A stretch of DNA of 64,000 nucleotides, taken from Novosphingobium sp. Chol11 (lineage in GTDB: Bacteria > Pseudomonadota > Alphaproteobacteria > Sphingomonadales > Sphingomonadaceae). Made by a program: the position numbers and the translations under genes. The notes under the pieces were generated by a model. It was given only the letters and a program-made list of their open reading frames with translations, did not search any database and had not been told where the DNA came from. Positions 43,931 to 53,065 of the stretch are shown here, one piece after another; the stretch's first letter is position 1; each line of letters opens with the position of its first letter. The stretch lies in the NCBI GenBank assembly GCA_945906105.1, contig CAMDQO010000001.1, forward strand, positions 62,001 through 126,000. The letters are read 5' to 3'.

Positions 43931-44098
43931 TTACTTGATCTTGGCTTCCTTGAACTCGACATGCTTGCGCACGACGGGATCGTACTTCTTGAAGCTCATC
44001 TTCTCGGTCGTGTTGCGGGGGTTCTTCTTGGTTACATAGAAGAAACCGGTATCGGCGCTCGACACGAGGCGGATCTTGACGGTTGCTGGCTTCGCCAT
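43931..44098 (-). CDS. rpmG: 50S ribosomal protein L33
   Basis: A 55-residue protein read on the minus strand: [18 protein letters not shown] at the start, then [20 protein letters not shown] and [17 protein letters not shown] at the end. This is the standard alphaproteobacterial L33 length and sequence, without the zinc cysteines (C- form). A longer overlapping frame in another phase (43869-44171) is spurious. AGGA lies ahead of the ATG. Confidence 0.96.
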   Translation of the reverse strand: MAKPATVKIRLVSSADTGFFYVTKKNPRNTTEKMSFKKYDPVVRKHVEFKEAKIK

Positions 44099-44226
44099 GG
44101 CTTTGGTCCTGAAGTCTTAGAAACGATTCGAGCGGCACGTGTCCCGCGCCGCCCTTGCAAGGACGGGCCATTGCGTCAGCAGTGCCGGAAAGTCAAGGCA
44201 TGGAAAGCTGCGGCGCGCAGATAGGC

Positions 44227-45036
44227 TCAGGATGCGGATGGTGCCTGATAGGGGGCAATCGGCTTGAGTGCGCCAAATTTTTCCTTGGCCGGATCGTGAC
44301 CGAGCGGCGCAAGCGCAATTTCAGGCGGTTTGACCTGAGTATCAGGAAGGCGGTCCAGCAGATCGCGAATCAGGGTCAGTCGTCCACGCTTCTGGTCATT
44401 GAAGTCGATCACCGTCCAGGGAGAGCTGGCACTATGCGTTGCCTTGAACATGGCTTCGCGCGCCTTGGTGTAGTCCTGGTATTTCTCGCGCGCGGAAACA
44501 TCGATGGGCGAGAGCTTCCAGCGCTTCAGCGGATCGGCCAGCCGCTCGGCAAAGCGCTCTTCCTGTTTTTCCTGATCGCAGGACAGCCAGTATTTGAACA
44601 ACAGCACCCCATCATTGATCAGCATTTCCTCAAAGGCGGGTGCGTCGCGCAGAAATGCCGCGATCTGCTCGGGTTTGGCAAAGCCCATGACTTTTTCCAC
44701 CCCGGCACGGCTGTACCACGAGCGATCGAACAGCACGATTTCACCAGCAGCGGGCATATGCGCGACATAGCGCTGGAAATACCACTGGCCCTGCTCGCGC
44801 TCGCTGGGCTTGGACAGCGCGACGATGCGGCACTGACGCGGATTGATCTGATCGGCCACGGCCTTGATCGCCCCGCCCTTGCCAGCGGTGTCACGCCCCT
44901 CGAACAGCACGACGATTCGTGCGCCACTGGCCGCAGCCCAGCGGGCCATGGCCACCAGTTCGGCCTCAAGCGGTTCGAGCAGCTCTTCATAGTGCTTGCG
45001 CTTCAGAATTTTGGGGTGTTTCAGATTCTTGGGCAT
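44227..45036 (-). CDS. ppk2: Polyphosphate kinase 2 family protein
   Basis: Transfers phosphate between polyphosphate and nucleotides. The 269-residue protein has the PPK2 Walker A-type segment VVLFEGRDTAGKGGAIK, the lid-region DRSWYSRAGVEKVMGF and KYWLSCDQEKQEERFAERLADPLKRWKLSP. One-domain form; whether it phosphorylates NDP, NMP or both cannot be read here. AGGACGA precedes the ATG. It is divergent from phenylalanine hydroxylase. Confidence 0.93.
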   Translation of the reverse strand: MPKNLKHPKILKRKHYEELLEPLEAELVAMARWAAASGARIVVLFEGRDTAGKGGAIKAVADQINPRQCRIVALSKPSEREQGQWYFQRYVAHMPAAGEIVLFDRSWYSRAGVEKVMGFAKPEQIAAFLRDAPAFEEMLINDGVLLFKYWLSCDQEKQEERFAERLADPLKRWKLSPIDVSAREKYQDYTKAREAMFKATHSASSPWTVIDFNDQKRGRLTLIRDLLDRLPDTQVKPPEIALAPLGHDPAKEKFGALKPIAPYQAPSAS

Positions 45037-45075
45037 GGCTTTCGTCCTTTGGCATCAGACTGCGTTAGCCGCACC

Positions 45076-45138
45076 GTAAGCGCAATGGCTTACAATTGCC
45101 CCCCATGCCCCGCAGTGATACAGGTTTCAGTCGAAACC
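45076..45138 (+). promoter_or_regulatory. Two inverted repeats upstream of phenylalanine hydroxylase
   Basis: GTAAGC-N6-GCTTAC (45076-45093) looks like an operator. GGTTTC-AGTC-GAAACC (45123-45138) ends directly at the ATG and would bury the start region in a hairpin. The region is shared with the divergent ppk2 gene. Function is inferred from position only. Confidence 0.45.
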
Positions 45139-46077
45139 ATGATTGACCAGACCGCACCCGAAACTGACTTCACGCTCCTGCCCAAGCCCGGGCCGGGGAT
45201 GTTCGCCGCACCGCTCAAGCGCCCGGCGCACATCGCAGAGGACTGGCTGGAGCCCGCCCAGCGCAGCTATTCAGCCGAAGAACATCGGATCTGGGATGAT
45301 CTCTATGCGCGGCAGATGGCAATTCTTCCGGGCCGTGCGGCGAGCGCCTTCATGGCCGGACTGGAGCGGCTAGATCTGGGGCGCGGCGGGGTGCCGGATT
45401 TTGCGCGCATGTCTGAGGAACTCGGGGCGCTCACCGGCTGGAGCGTGGTGCCGGTGCCTATGCTGATCCCCGATCACGTATTCTTCTGGCACCTTGCCAA
45501 CCGGCGGTTTCCGGCGGGCAATTTCATCCGCAGCCGTGAGACGTTTGACTACATTCAGGAGCCGGACGTCTTCCACGATGTTTTCGGCCACGTGCCGCTG
45601 CTGACCGATCCAACCTATGCCGATTATATGCAGGAATATGGCCGCGCCGGGTGGAAAGCGATGCAGCATAACCGGTTGAAGGCACTTGGCGCGCTTTACT
45701 GGTACACGGTTGAGTTCGGCCTGATCATGGAAGGCGATGCGGTGCGGGCCTATGGCGCGGGCATCCTGTCTGGCCCTTCCGAGACGGTGTTCAGCGTCGA
45801 GGCGAAATCGCCCAACCGGATCATGCTCAATGTCGATCGGGTGATGCGCACTGACTATGTGATAGACGATTTGCAGCCGAGTTATTTCGTCATCGAAAGC
45901 TTCAAGGATCTCTATCACCAGACGGTGGAGCGCGACTTTGACCGGCTTTACCGCAACCTGGGACCAGGCTTCACTTATGCCAATACGGCGGTGATTGATG
46001 TCGATAATGTGGTGAGCCGGGGGACGCTGGAATATCACCTGCGCGGCGGGCGGGGGTCTGGGGCAGAGCCGGTTTGA
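45139..46077 (+). CDS. phhA: Phenylalanine-4-hydroxylase
   Basis: Iron/pterin monooxygenase converting phenylalanine to tyrosine. Iron ligands are in DVFHDVFGHVPLL (two His near residues 146 and 151) and Glu in YWYTVEFGLI (near 192). Start MIDQTAPETDFTLLPKPGPG at 45139 gives 312 residues, in line with bacterial enzymes. The frame is open far upstream (to 44155), but that part is antisense to ppk2 and not coding. A GTG eight codons earlier is an alternative start. Confidence 0.94.
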   Translation: MIDQTAPETDFTLLPKPGPGMFAAPLKRPAHIAEDWLEPAQRSYSAEEHRIWDDLYARQMAILPGRAASAFMAGLERLDLGRGGVPDFARMSEELGALTGWSVVPVPMLIPDHVFFWHLANRRFPAGNFIRSRETFDYIQEPDVFHDVFGHVPLLTDPTYADYMQEYGRAGWKAMQHNRLKALGALYWYTVEFGLIMEGDAVRAYGAGILSGPSETVFSVEAKSPNRIMLNVDRVMRTDYVIDDLQPSYFVIESFKDLYHQTVERDFDRLYRNLGPGFTYANTAVIDVDNVVSRGTLEYHLRGGRGSGAEPV

Positions 46078-46185
46078 ACAGAATTCAGCGTCAGAGAGCG
46101 AGAAGCTGGTCGGTGCAAAAACAGGTCCGACCGGCCACACCACAAGGGTATGACCGGTCTCTCGCTGTTCTCGCTGCAGCAAGCC

Positions 46186-46458
46186 TTATTGCGGTGCCTT
46201 GTCCATCTTGTCGGCCTTGTCTTCGATCTTGTCAGCCTTCGCGTCGCCCGACGCACGGATCGCGTCAGCCTTTGCGTCCAGCTTGTCATTGGTGACAGCA
46301 GCCTGCGATTCAATCGCATCAGCGGTCGCGTCTGCCGCTTCGCGCACTTCCTGGGCAACGTTCTCTGCGGCATTTTCCTTCTTGCCGTCGCAAGCAGCCA
46401 GAGTGAGGCCCATGGCGAGAGTCGAGGCGAACATCGCTATCTTGATTACTGATTTCAT
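46186..46458 (-). CDS. Small Ala/Asp/Lys-rich putative lipoprotein
   Basis: A 90-residue protein with lipobox LAAC (MKSVIKIAMFASTLAMGLTLAAC). The mature part has repeated A-D/E-A-x-x spacing (NVAQEVREAADATADAIESQA and KLDAKADAIRASGDAKADKIEDKADKM), suggesting a long amphipathic helix like Lpp-type or entericidin-type lipoproteins. AAAGGGA precedes the ATG. Function unknown. Confidence 0.78.
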   Translation of the reverse strand: MKSVIKIAMFASTLAMGLTLAACDGKKENAAENVAQEVREAADATADAIESQAAVTNDKLDAKADAIRASGDAKADKIEDKADKMDKAPQ

Positions 46459-46576
46459 CACTATTCCCTTTATCAGGATGCAGTAACGGGCCGATCGCAG
46501 GATACGCCGGATTTGAACTGCTAAGGGGGAAAGCGCTGAGGGCGCTATTGGTTCCTTGGCTGTTAAATATTCTCGG

Positions 46577-47386
46577 TCAGCGCGACAGCAGCACCAGCGC
46601 GGCCACACCAGCCACAATGCGATACCACGCAAACGGCGCAAAGCCCCGGCGGCTGACATAGGCGACGAAGGCCTTGATCACGGCCAGTGCCACCACGAAG
46701 GACACCAGAAACCCGACAGCGATCAGGCCCCAGCCGACCGGGCCAGCCCCGCTCATCAGGGCATCGCGGTTATCGAGGATTTCGAGCGTCGAAGCGCCCA
46801 ACATGGTTGGCACGGCAAGGAAGAAGCTGAATTCGGCCGCTGTGCGCCGCTCAACCCCCAGCGCCAGAGCGCCCATGATCGTCGCGCCAGAACGGCTGAC
46901 GCCCGGGATCATCGACAGGCATTGCAGCAGGCCGATGCCCAGTGCAGTTTTCACAGAGAGCTGGGCAACACCGCTCGGGCCGCCGGGTTTGGCCATGCGC
47001 TCAACTGCCAGAATGGCAATGCCGCCGCCTATCAGCGCCCAGGCAACGATGATCGGGGTTTCCAGCATGGCGTCGATCTGGTGCTTGAGCGCCAGACCGA
47101 CAATCACGGCAGGCAGGAAAGCCAGCAGCAGATTGCGCACGAACAGCAAGCTCAACCGCTCGCCCTTCAGCAGACCCATGCCGACCGCCCAGAAGGTACG
47201 CCAGTAAAGCACGACTACGGCAAGGATTGCGCCAAGCTGGATGAGGACGTTGAACACTTTCCACGTCGCCGCATCATAGCCGAAAATTTCGCTCGCCAGC
47301 ATCAGGTGCCCGGTCGAGGAAACGGGGATGAATTCGGTCAATCCTTCGACAATGCCGAGCAGGATGGCGGTAAGGGTCAGGTCCAT
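46577..47386 (-). CDS. uppP: Undecaprenyl-diphosphatase
   Basis: Membrane phosphatase recycling the lipid carrier of peptidoglycan and polysaccharide synthesis. The 269 residues have the two family motifs: EGLTEFIPVSSTGHL (near 18-32) and PGVSRSGATI (near 165), within about eight transmembrane helices. The start at 47386 (MDLTLTAILLGIVEG) is preferred over one 12 codons upstream. No clear ribosome-binding site. Confidence 0.94.
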   Translation of the reverse strand: MDLTLTAILLGIVEGLTEFIPVSSTGHLMLASEIFGYDAATWKVFNVLIQLGAILAVVVLYWRTFWAVGMGLLKGERLSLLFVRNLLLAFLPAVIVGLALKHQIDAMLETPIIVAWALIGGGIAILAVERMAKPGGPSGVAQLSVKTALGIGLLQCLSMIPGVSRSGATIMGALALGVERRTAAEFSFFLAVPTMLGASTLEILDNRDALMSGAGPVGWGLIAVGFLVSFVVALAVIKAFVAYVSRRGFAPFAWYRIVAGVAALVLLSR

Positions 47387-47475
47387 GGGCGCGAAATGAA
47401 GCGGCGGGCGCGACCATGTCAAGTCCGCCCGCCGTCATGGCATCGCATTCAGTCGCTTATCACCAGATGCCCGGC

Positions 47476-49653
47476 TTACCAGATACGAAGCCGCTTTTCG
47501 GGCGGCAGGTAGAGCTTGTCAGTCGGCTTGATGCCGAACGCCTTGACCCATTCGTCAAAGTTGCGGACGATGCCGTTGACGCGGAACTGCGCGGGCGAAT
47601 GCGGGTCGGTGATGATCAGCTGGCGCAGACGGGCCTCGCGGATGTTTTCACGCCAGACCTGCGCATAGGCCATGAAGAAGCGCTGATCACCAGTGAAGCC
47701 GCCGATCACCGGTGCCTTTTTGCCCTTCAGCGACAGTCTGTAGGCCCGGTAGGCGAGGCTGAGGCCGCCAAGATCGCCGATATTCTCGCCCAGCGTTAGT
47801 CGTCCGTTGATGCAGGTCTTGCCATCATCAAGCGGGCAATGGGCATTGTACTGGGCGACCAGAGCATCAGTGAGCCGGGTGAAATTGGCCTTGTCTTCCG
47901 GGGTCCACCAATCACGCAGATTGCCGGTGCCATCCGATTTCGAGCCCTGATCGTCAAAGCCGTGGCCCATCTCGTGGCCGATCACCGCGCCGATCGCGCC
48001 GTAATTCACCGCATCGTCGGCCTTCAGGTTGAAGAACGGTGGTTGCAGGATGGCAGCGGGAAAGACGATCTCGTTGAACACTGAATTGTAATAGGCATTC
48101 ACCGTTTCGGGCAGCATGCCCCATTCGGTCTTGTCCACCGGCTTACCCAGCCGCGAAATATTGTCCACAAAGCCCCAGCGCGCCGAAGCCATGCCATTGG
48201 CGAAGGCAGCGTCGGGCCGCATCACCAGACCGTCATAGGTCTTGTACTTGTCCGGATAACCGATCTTCGGGGTGAAAGCTTCCAGCTTGGCCTTGGCCTG
48301 GCTGCGGGTTTCCGGCCCCATCCATGTGAGCCCGTTCAGGTTTACGGCCATGGCTGCGCGCAGATTGACAACAAGCTTTTCCATCGCTGCCTTGTTCTGC
48401 GCCGGGAAGTGACGCTCGGCATAGATCTTGCCGACCAGTTCACCGACTTCGCTTTCAACCGCCCCAATCGCCCGCTTCCAGCGCGGCTTCTGCTCTGGCT
48501 GGCCGCTGAGCAATTTGCCGTAGAACGCGAAATTGGCTTCATCAAAGCGCTTGGGCAGCACCGACGAGCCGCCTGAGACGAGGTTCTTCGCCATCCAGGC
48601 CTGCCAGTTCGCAATCGGTTCGCTGGTGATCATTTTGGCGAGGGCAGGGACGCCGCCACCCAGCTTGGCGGCCATTTCCGGCGTATATTTCGCCACTTCC
48701 AGTTCGCCCTTGGTCGGTGGAAGCTGGCTGACGATGACATAGCTGACCGATCCTGCGCCGGCCTTATCCAGCAGCAGCCGAAGCGGTGCCTCGGGGGCGA
48801 GAGCGGCGAATTCGTCGATGGTCAGTTTGTTATAGGTCAGATCGCGGTTGCGGCCCAGCGCGCGGTCCCAGTTGGCCTGCGCCAACCGGGTTTCCAGCCC
48901 ATAGACATCTTCGGCGGTCTTGGCCGGATCGGCATAGCCCAGTTCGGTGAACAGGAAGGTCAGATAGGCTTTGTAGCGCGTCTGCAATTCCTTGTTGCGC
49001 GGCGAATCGACGAGGTAATAATCACGGTCGGGCAGGCCAAGCGGTGCCTGGCGCACATAAAAGGCATAGGCGCTGCTGTTCTTGGCATCGACGCCGACGC
49101 CCATGCCAAGCGGCGACGCCATGCCGGGCTCGGCAAACAGCACCGCGAGGTCTTGAGGGCTCTTGGCCGCTTTGATCCGGTCGAGATAGGGCTGGACCGG
49201 CGTGAGTCCGGCTTTCTCGATGCCGTCTGTATCCATGAACGCCTTGTAGGCCGCCGAAACCCGCGCTGCATCGCTGCCGGGGGCGGGGTTGCTGGCGGCC
49301 AGTTCTTCAAGGATGGCGTGCATCCGCGTCTCGGACAGTACGGCGAGCGAATCGAACGAGCCATAGCGTGTGCGGTCCGACGGGATCGGCGTGGCATCAA
49401 GCCACTTGCCGTTGACATAGCGGTTGAAATCATTGCCCGGCTTGGCTGCGTTATCCACCCACTGCGTCTGGATACCGGCGGCGCCCCAGCCGTCCGTCTT
49501 GTCAGCGGCCGGAGTGGTGGGCGAAGGCGCAGAATGCCCCATCGCAGCGTGATCATGCTTGGCAGCGGGCTTGGCGGCGGCTCCAGCCTGTGCGCTGAGT
49601 GAGGCACTGGCCAGCACGGCGAGGCTGGCGGTAATCGCGATTCGCTTGATCAT
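47476..49653 (-). CDS. M13-family (neprilysin-like) zinc metallopeptidase, exported
   Basis: A 725-residue endopeptidase. A signal peptide (MIKRIAITASLAVLASASLSAQAGA) precedes a His/Ala-rich segment, then the M13 fold. The N-domain contains PGNDFNRYVNGKWLDATPIP. Catalytic motifs: VNAYYNSVFNEIVFPAAILQ, the zinc motif GHEMGHGFDDQG (near 559), ENIGDLGGL with the third ligand, and the C-terminal region ending LPPEKRLRIW. Acts on peptides in the periplasm. Confidence 0.94.
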   Translation of the reverse strand: MIKRIAITASLAVLASASLSAQAGAAAKPAAKHDHAAMGHSAPSPTTPAADKTDGWGAAGIQTQWVDNAAKPGNDFNRYVNGKWLDATPIPSDRTRYGSFDSLAVLSETRMHAILEELAASNPAPGSDAARVSAAYKAFMDTDGIEKAGLTPVQPYLDRIKAAKSPQDLAVLFAEPGMASPLGMGVGVDAKNSSAYAFYVRQAPLGLPDRDYYLVDSPRNKELQTRYKAYLTFLFTELGYADPAKTAEDVYGLETRLAQANWDRALGRNRDLTYNKLTIDEFAALAPEAPLRLLLDKAGAGSVSYVIVSQLPPTKGELEVAKYTPEMAAKLGGGVPALAKMITSEPIANWQAWMAKNLVSGGSSVLPKRFDEANFAFYGKLLSGQPEQKPRWKRAIGAVESEVGELVGKIYAERHFPAQNKAAMEKLVVNLRAAMAVNLNGLTWMGPETRSQAKAKLEAFTPKIGYPDKYKTYDGLVMRPDAAFANGMASARWGFVDNISRLGKPVDKTEWGMLPETVNAYYNSVFNEIVFPAAILQPPFFNLKADDAVNYGAIGAVIGHEMGHGFDDQGSKSDGTGNLRDWWTPEDKANFTRLTDALVAQYNAHCPLDDGKTCINGRLTLGENIGDLGGLSLAYRAYRLSLKGKKAPVIGGFTGDQRFFMAYAQVWRENIREARLRQLIITDPHSPAQFRVNGIVRNFDEWVKAFGIKPTDKLYLPPEKRLRIW

Positions 49654-49735
49654 CAGGCATGATTCCCCGGTCCAAAGGTTGGTTGCATCCGCAACCAGTG
49701 GCCATTTCCTAAACCTTCAGGGGATCAGTGCAAAG

Positions 49736-51577
49736 TTATTCGGCGGAGGCGAAGCGCCGTTCGTCGAATTGTAGCGCAGCCAGCCGCGCATAGAGCCCGC
49801 CTGCCTTGGCCAGCGCATCATGGGTGCCCTGTTCGACGATCCGGCCAGCCTCGAGCACGACGATACGGTTCGCCTTGCGGACAGTGGCGAGGCGGTGGGC
49901 GATGACCAGTGTGGTGCGGGTGGACATCAGGCGATCAAGCGCTTCCTGCACCAGTTGCTCACTCTCGGCATCGAGCGCAGAGGTTGCTTCGTCGAGCAGC
50001 AGGATCGGTGCATCGCGGAGCAGTGCCCTTGCAATGGCGATGCGTTGGCGTTGCCCGCCCGAAAGCCGCGCGCCATCCTCGCCCAGAAAAGTGTCCAAAC
50101 CCTCAGGCAGTTCGCGCAGGAAAGCCTCGGCATTGGCAGCGCGCGCCGCTTCCCAGATCGCCTCGTCGCTGGCCTCCCAGTTGCCATAGCGCAGATTATC
50201 ACGCGCATTGGCGGCAAACAGCGTGCCCTCCTGCGGCACAAAGGCCATGCGGCGGCGAATTTCCATGGGATCGGCGGATGTCAGCGGCACCCCGTCAAGC
50301 TTGATCGTGCCCGATTGCGGATCATAGAAACGCTCGGCGAGCTGGAAGATCGTGCTCTTGCCCGCGCCGGACGGGCCAACGATGGCGACTGTTTCACCCG
50401 GCTCAACGGTCAGGGTGAAGTCGGCCAGAGAGGCCACTTCCAGCCTGGTCGGATAGCGGAAAGTCACGCTTTCAAAGCTGATCTTGCCGCGCGCCGGAAC
50501 GGGCAGTGCCAGCGGCCTTGCCGGGGTGGCAATGGCGGGCTTTTCGTTGAGCAGTTCGTTCAGCCGACTTGCTGCACCAGCCCCGCGCACCAGATCGCCG
50601 TAAACTTCTGTCAGTGCGCCGCACGCTCCGGCGACAAGACCGCCGATGCCAACAAAAGTGGCGATGGTGCCGCCGCTAACCGTGCCGGTGGCAACACCCA
50701 CCGCGCCCGCCTGCATCAACAGCGTCAGCGCGCCGAAAATCAGGAACATGACCACGCCGGTCATGGTCGCGCGAATCATGATCCGGCGCTTGGCGGTGGT
50801 GAAGGTGCGTTCGACAGCAGCAGCAAAGCGCTCGGTCTCGCGCTGTTCCTGATTGAACGACTGGACGATCTTGGTCGCCCCCAGCACTTCTGAAACCAGC
50901 GAGCCGATATCGGCCACCCGGTCCTGACTGGTGCGCGAAACATCGCGCAGCCGCCGTCCAAACCAGACTATCGGGCCGACAACCACCGGAATGCCAAAAA
51001 CCAGCCCCAAGGTCAGCTTGGGGGCCATGATGAACAGCACAATAATGCCGACCACGGCGGTGATGGCATTGCGCAGTGCGACGGACACTGTGGTTCCGAC
51101 AACCTGTTCGATCAGTGTGGTATCCGATGTCATGCGCGATGAGATCTCACGCGGGCTGTTCTCTTCAAAGAAGCCGGGAGAAAGCCGCAGAAGATTGCTC
51201 TGCACGGCCAGGCGGATGTCGGCGACGACGCGTTCGCCCAGCCATGATACCGAATAGAAACGCACCGCCGTGCCAATCGCCAGCACGACCACAACGAGCA
51301 ACAGGCGGAAAAACCAGACCTTGATGGCTTCAGGATCGCTGCCTCTGGAAAAGCCGTGATCGACCATCTGGCCCAGCCCCCAAGGCACTGCCAGCGTTGA
51401 TGTCGCGGTGATAACCAAGGCGGTAACAGCTGTGGCGATGCGGCCCGGATAACGCAGGGCGGCTTTCCAGATCATCCGCAACGGGCCCAAGCTGCGCGAA
51501 GTATTGGGGCTGCGCGAAGCTTTCGGCTCTGGAACGGCCTCGGTGGCGGGAAGGTCGGCGGCAGTGGCAGTTTGCAT
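49736..51577 (-). CDS. ABC exporter, fused permease and ATPase (MsbA/LmrA type)
   Basis: A 613-residue half-transporter. The membrane domain (about 40-340) has six helices. The nucleotide-binding domain has Walker A GPSGAGKST (near 403), the Q-loop FVPQEGTLFA, signature LSGGQRQRIAIARAL, Walker B ILLLDEATSALD and the H-loop VIAHRLAT. The start at 51577 (MQTATAADLPATEA) is favoured since the longer version runs into the divergent phaZ region. Substrate unknown: lipid, peptide or drug. Confidence 0.9.
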   Translation of the reverse strand: MQTATAADLPATEAVPEPKASRSPNTSRSLGPLRMIWKAALRYPGRIATAVTALVITATSTLAVPWGLGQMVDHGFSRGSDPEAIKVWFFRLLLVVVVLAIGTAVRFYSVSWLGERVVADIRLAVQSNLLRLSPGFFEENSPREISSRMTSDTTLIEQVVGTTVSVALRNAITAVVGIIVLFIMAPKLTLGLVFGIPVVVGPIVWFGRRLRDVSRTSQDRVADIGSLVSEVLGATKIVQSFNQEQRETERFAAAVERTFTTAKRRIMIRATMTGVVMFLIFGALTLLMQAGAVGVATGTVSGGTIATFVGIGGLVAGACGALTEVYGDLVRGAGAASRLNELLNEKPAIATPARPLALPVPARGKISFESVTFRYPTRLEVASLADFTLTVEPGETVAIVGPSGAGKSTIFQLAERFYDPQSGTIKLDGVPLTSADPMEIRRRMAFVPQEGTLFAANARDNLRYGNWEASDEAIWEAARAANAEAFLRELPEGLDTFLGEDGARLSGGQRQRIAIARALLRDAPILLLDEATSALDAESEQLVQEALDRLMSTRTTLVIAHRLATVRKANRIVVLEAGRIVEQGTHDALAKAGGLYARLAALQFDERRFASAE

Positions 51578-51667
51578 GGCCCAGCGCCCTAGCGCAGCGT
51601 GACGCGCCAAGGAAGCAGCTAGATCAATATTTGAACCACGTTTCACAGCGCCCAACATTGCGCCCTC

Positions 51668-51697
51668 GTTGTGCAGCGCAATTTGTGCATTGCAACA
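51668..51697. promoter_or_regulatory. TGCA-rich repeat region upstream of phaZ
   Basis: GCGCAA-T-TTGTGC (51676-51688) is an imperfect palindrome flanked by GTTGTGCA and GTGCATTGCAAC. TGCA-rich sites are known for PhaR regulators of polyhydroxyalkanoate genes in other bacteria. Here the link rests only on resemblance and position between the ABC exporter and phaZ. Confidence 0.3.
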
Positions 51698-51765
51698 TCA
51701 GCCAAAAGCGATCATTACTCAAGCTGCGGGGAACACGAAAACGCACCGCAGCGGGAGCACGGAAC

Positions 51766-53013
51766 TTGCTGTACAATTCTTATGAACTCAATCGCTCCTG
51801 GATGAATGGTGCCAGTGCCTGGGCCTCAGTGGCTTCCGAAATCCTCAATAACCCGAAGCTGCCGATCGGTTATCTGGGCCTCGGGCCAGTGCTCGCCTCG
51901 GCGCTTGATGTGTTTGCCCATGCGGCAGCGCCGCGCGGCAAGCCCGCATTTGATATTGAAACAGTGACGGTCGATGGCGTCAGTTACCCGACGATCGAAG
52001 CGATCGTGTTGCACCGTCCTTATGGCAATCTGTTGCGCTTCACGCACACGGGTCTCCCTGAAAACGCCCCCAAAATGCTGATAGTCGCCCCGATGAGCGG
52101 TCATTTCGCCACCTTGCTGCGCGGCACAGTCGCGCGTTTGATGGAACGCGCCGAGGTGTACATCACCGATTGGGCCGATGCGAAGATGGTTCCTGTGGAA
52201 GCGGGCACCTTTGATCTTGATGATTACATCGATCACTTGGCGACTTACCTTGAGCATATCGGCCCTGGCGCGCACATGCTGGCGGTGTGTCAGCCCTCGG
52301 TCCCATCGCTGGCGGTGACGGCCATGATGGGTGAAGACAAACACCCTTGCCGCCCGCTGACACTGACCATGATGGGCGGGCCTATCGACACACGCGAAGC
52401 TCCAACCAGCGTGAATGATGTTGCCATGCAGCGGCCGCTTTCGTGGTTCCAGAACAATGTGATTGCCACTGTGCCGCTGATTTATCCCGGTGCCGGCCGC
52501 AAGGTCTATCCAGGCTTTTTGCAGCTGGCCGGCTTCATGGCGATGAATCTCCGCAGCCATCTGGCGAGCCACTATCAGATGTTCCGCCATCTGGTAGCGG
52601 GAGATGGTGAAAGTGCTGACGCTTCCAAGGCGTTCTACGAGGAATATCGCAGCGTTTGTGATCTGCCAGCCGAATATTACCTGCAAACCATCGAACACGT
52701 GTTCCAAAGGCATTCACTGCCCAAGGGTGAATTCCTCCACCGTGGCCGTCTGATTGATCTGGGCAAGATCACCGATACGGCGCTGCTGGCGATTGAGGGT
52801 GAGCAGGATGATATTTCAGGCATCGGCCAGACCCGCGCCTCGCTCAAGCTCGCCACGGGCCTTGCCGAAAGTCATAAGCGCTATCTGCTGGCCGAAGAAG
52901 TGGGCCATTACGGCATCTTCAACGGCGGCAAGTGGCGGACGCGCATCGCGCCGGTAGTCGAAGAGTGGATGGCCAGTCACGCCAGCCGCAAGGGGTTGAA
53001 GGCGGTCGCCTGA
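51766..53013 (+). CDS. phaZ: Intracellular polyhydroxyalkanoate depolymerase
   Basis: Hydrolyses stored PHB/PHA granules. The start is probably TTG 51766 (MLYNSYELNRSWMN), with GGGAG about 7 nt ahead; the frame opens earlier without support. The 415-residue alpha/beta hydrolase has a cysteine in the nucleophile elbow: MLAVCQPSVPSL (near 174), as in PhaZ1-type intracellular enzymes, and a C-terminal histidine in EEVGHYGIFNGGKWR. Phasin and synthase genes are not in the window. Confidence 0.9.
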   Translation: MLYNSYELNRSWMNGASAWASVASEILNNPKLPIGYLGLGPVLASALDVFAHAAAPRGKPAFDIETVTVDGVSYPTIEAIVLHRPYGNLLRFTHTGLPENAPKMLIVAPMSGHFATLLRGTVARLMERAEVYITDWADAKMVPVEAGTFDLDDYIDHLATYLEHIGPGAHMLAVCQPSVPSLAVTAMMGEDKHPCRPLTLTMMGGPIDTREAPTSVNDVAMQRPLSWFQNNVIATVPLIYPGAGRKVYPGFLQLAGFMAMNLRSHLASHYQMFRHLVAGDGESADASKAFYEEYRSVCDLPAEYYLQTIEHVFQRHSLPKGEFLHRGRLIDLGKITDTALLAIEGEQDDISGIGQTRASLKLATGLAESHKRYLLAEEVGHYGIFNGGKWRTRIAPVVEEWMASHASRKGLKAVA

Positions 53014-53065
53014 ATACTGAAGTGCCCCACCCCTATCGCCGACGTTAACGGGGAGGGTGGTTAGT

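Noticed and set aside
43869-44171. 100-codon minus-strand frame over the L33 region
   Set aside because: The real gene is rpmG in another phase (43931-44098); this frame translates to unrelated Arg/Gln-rich sequence.
44155-45138. Long N-terminal extension of the phenylalanine hydroxylase frame
   Set aside because: This stretch is antisense to ppk2 and has no homology to aromatic hydroxylases; ATG 45139 gives the family length.
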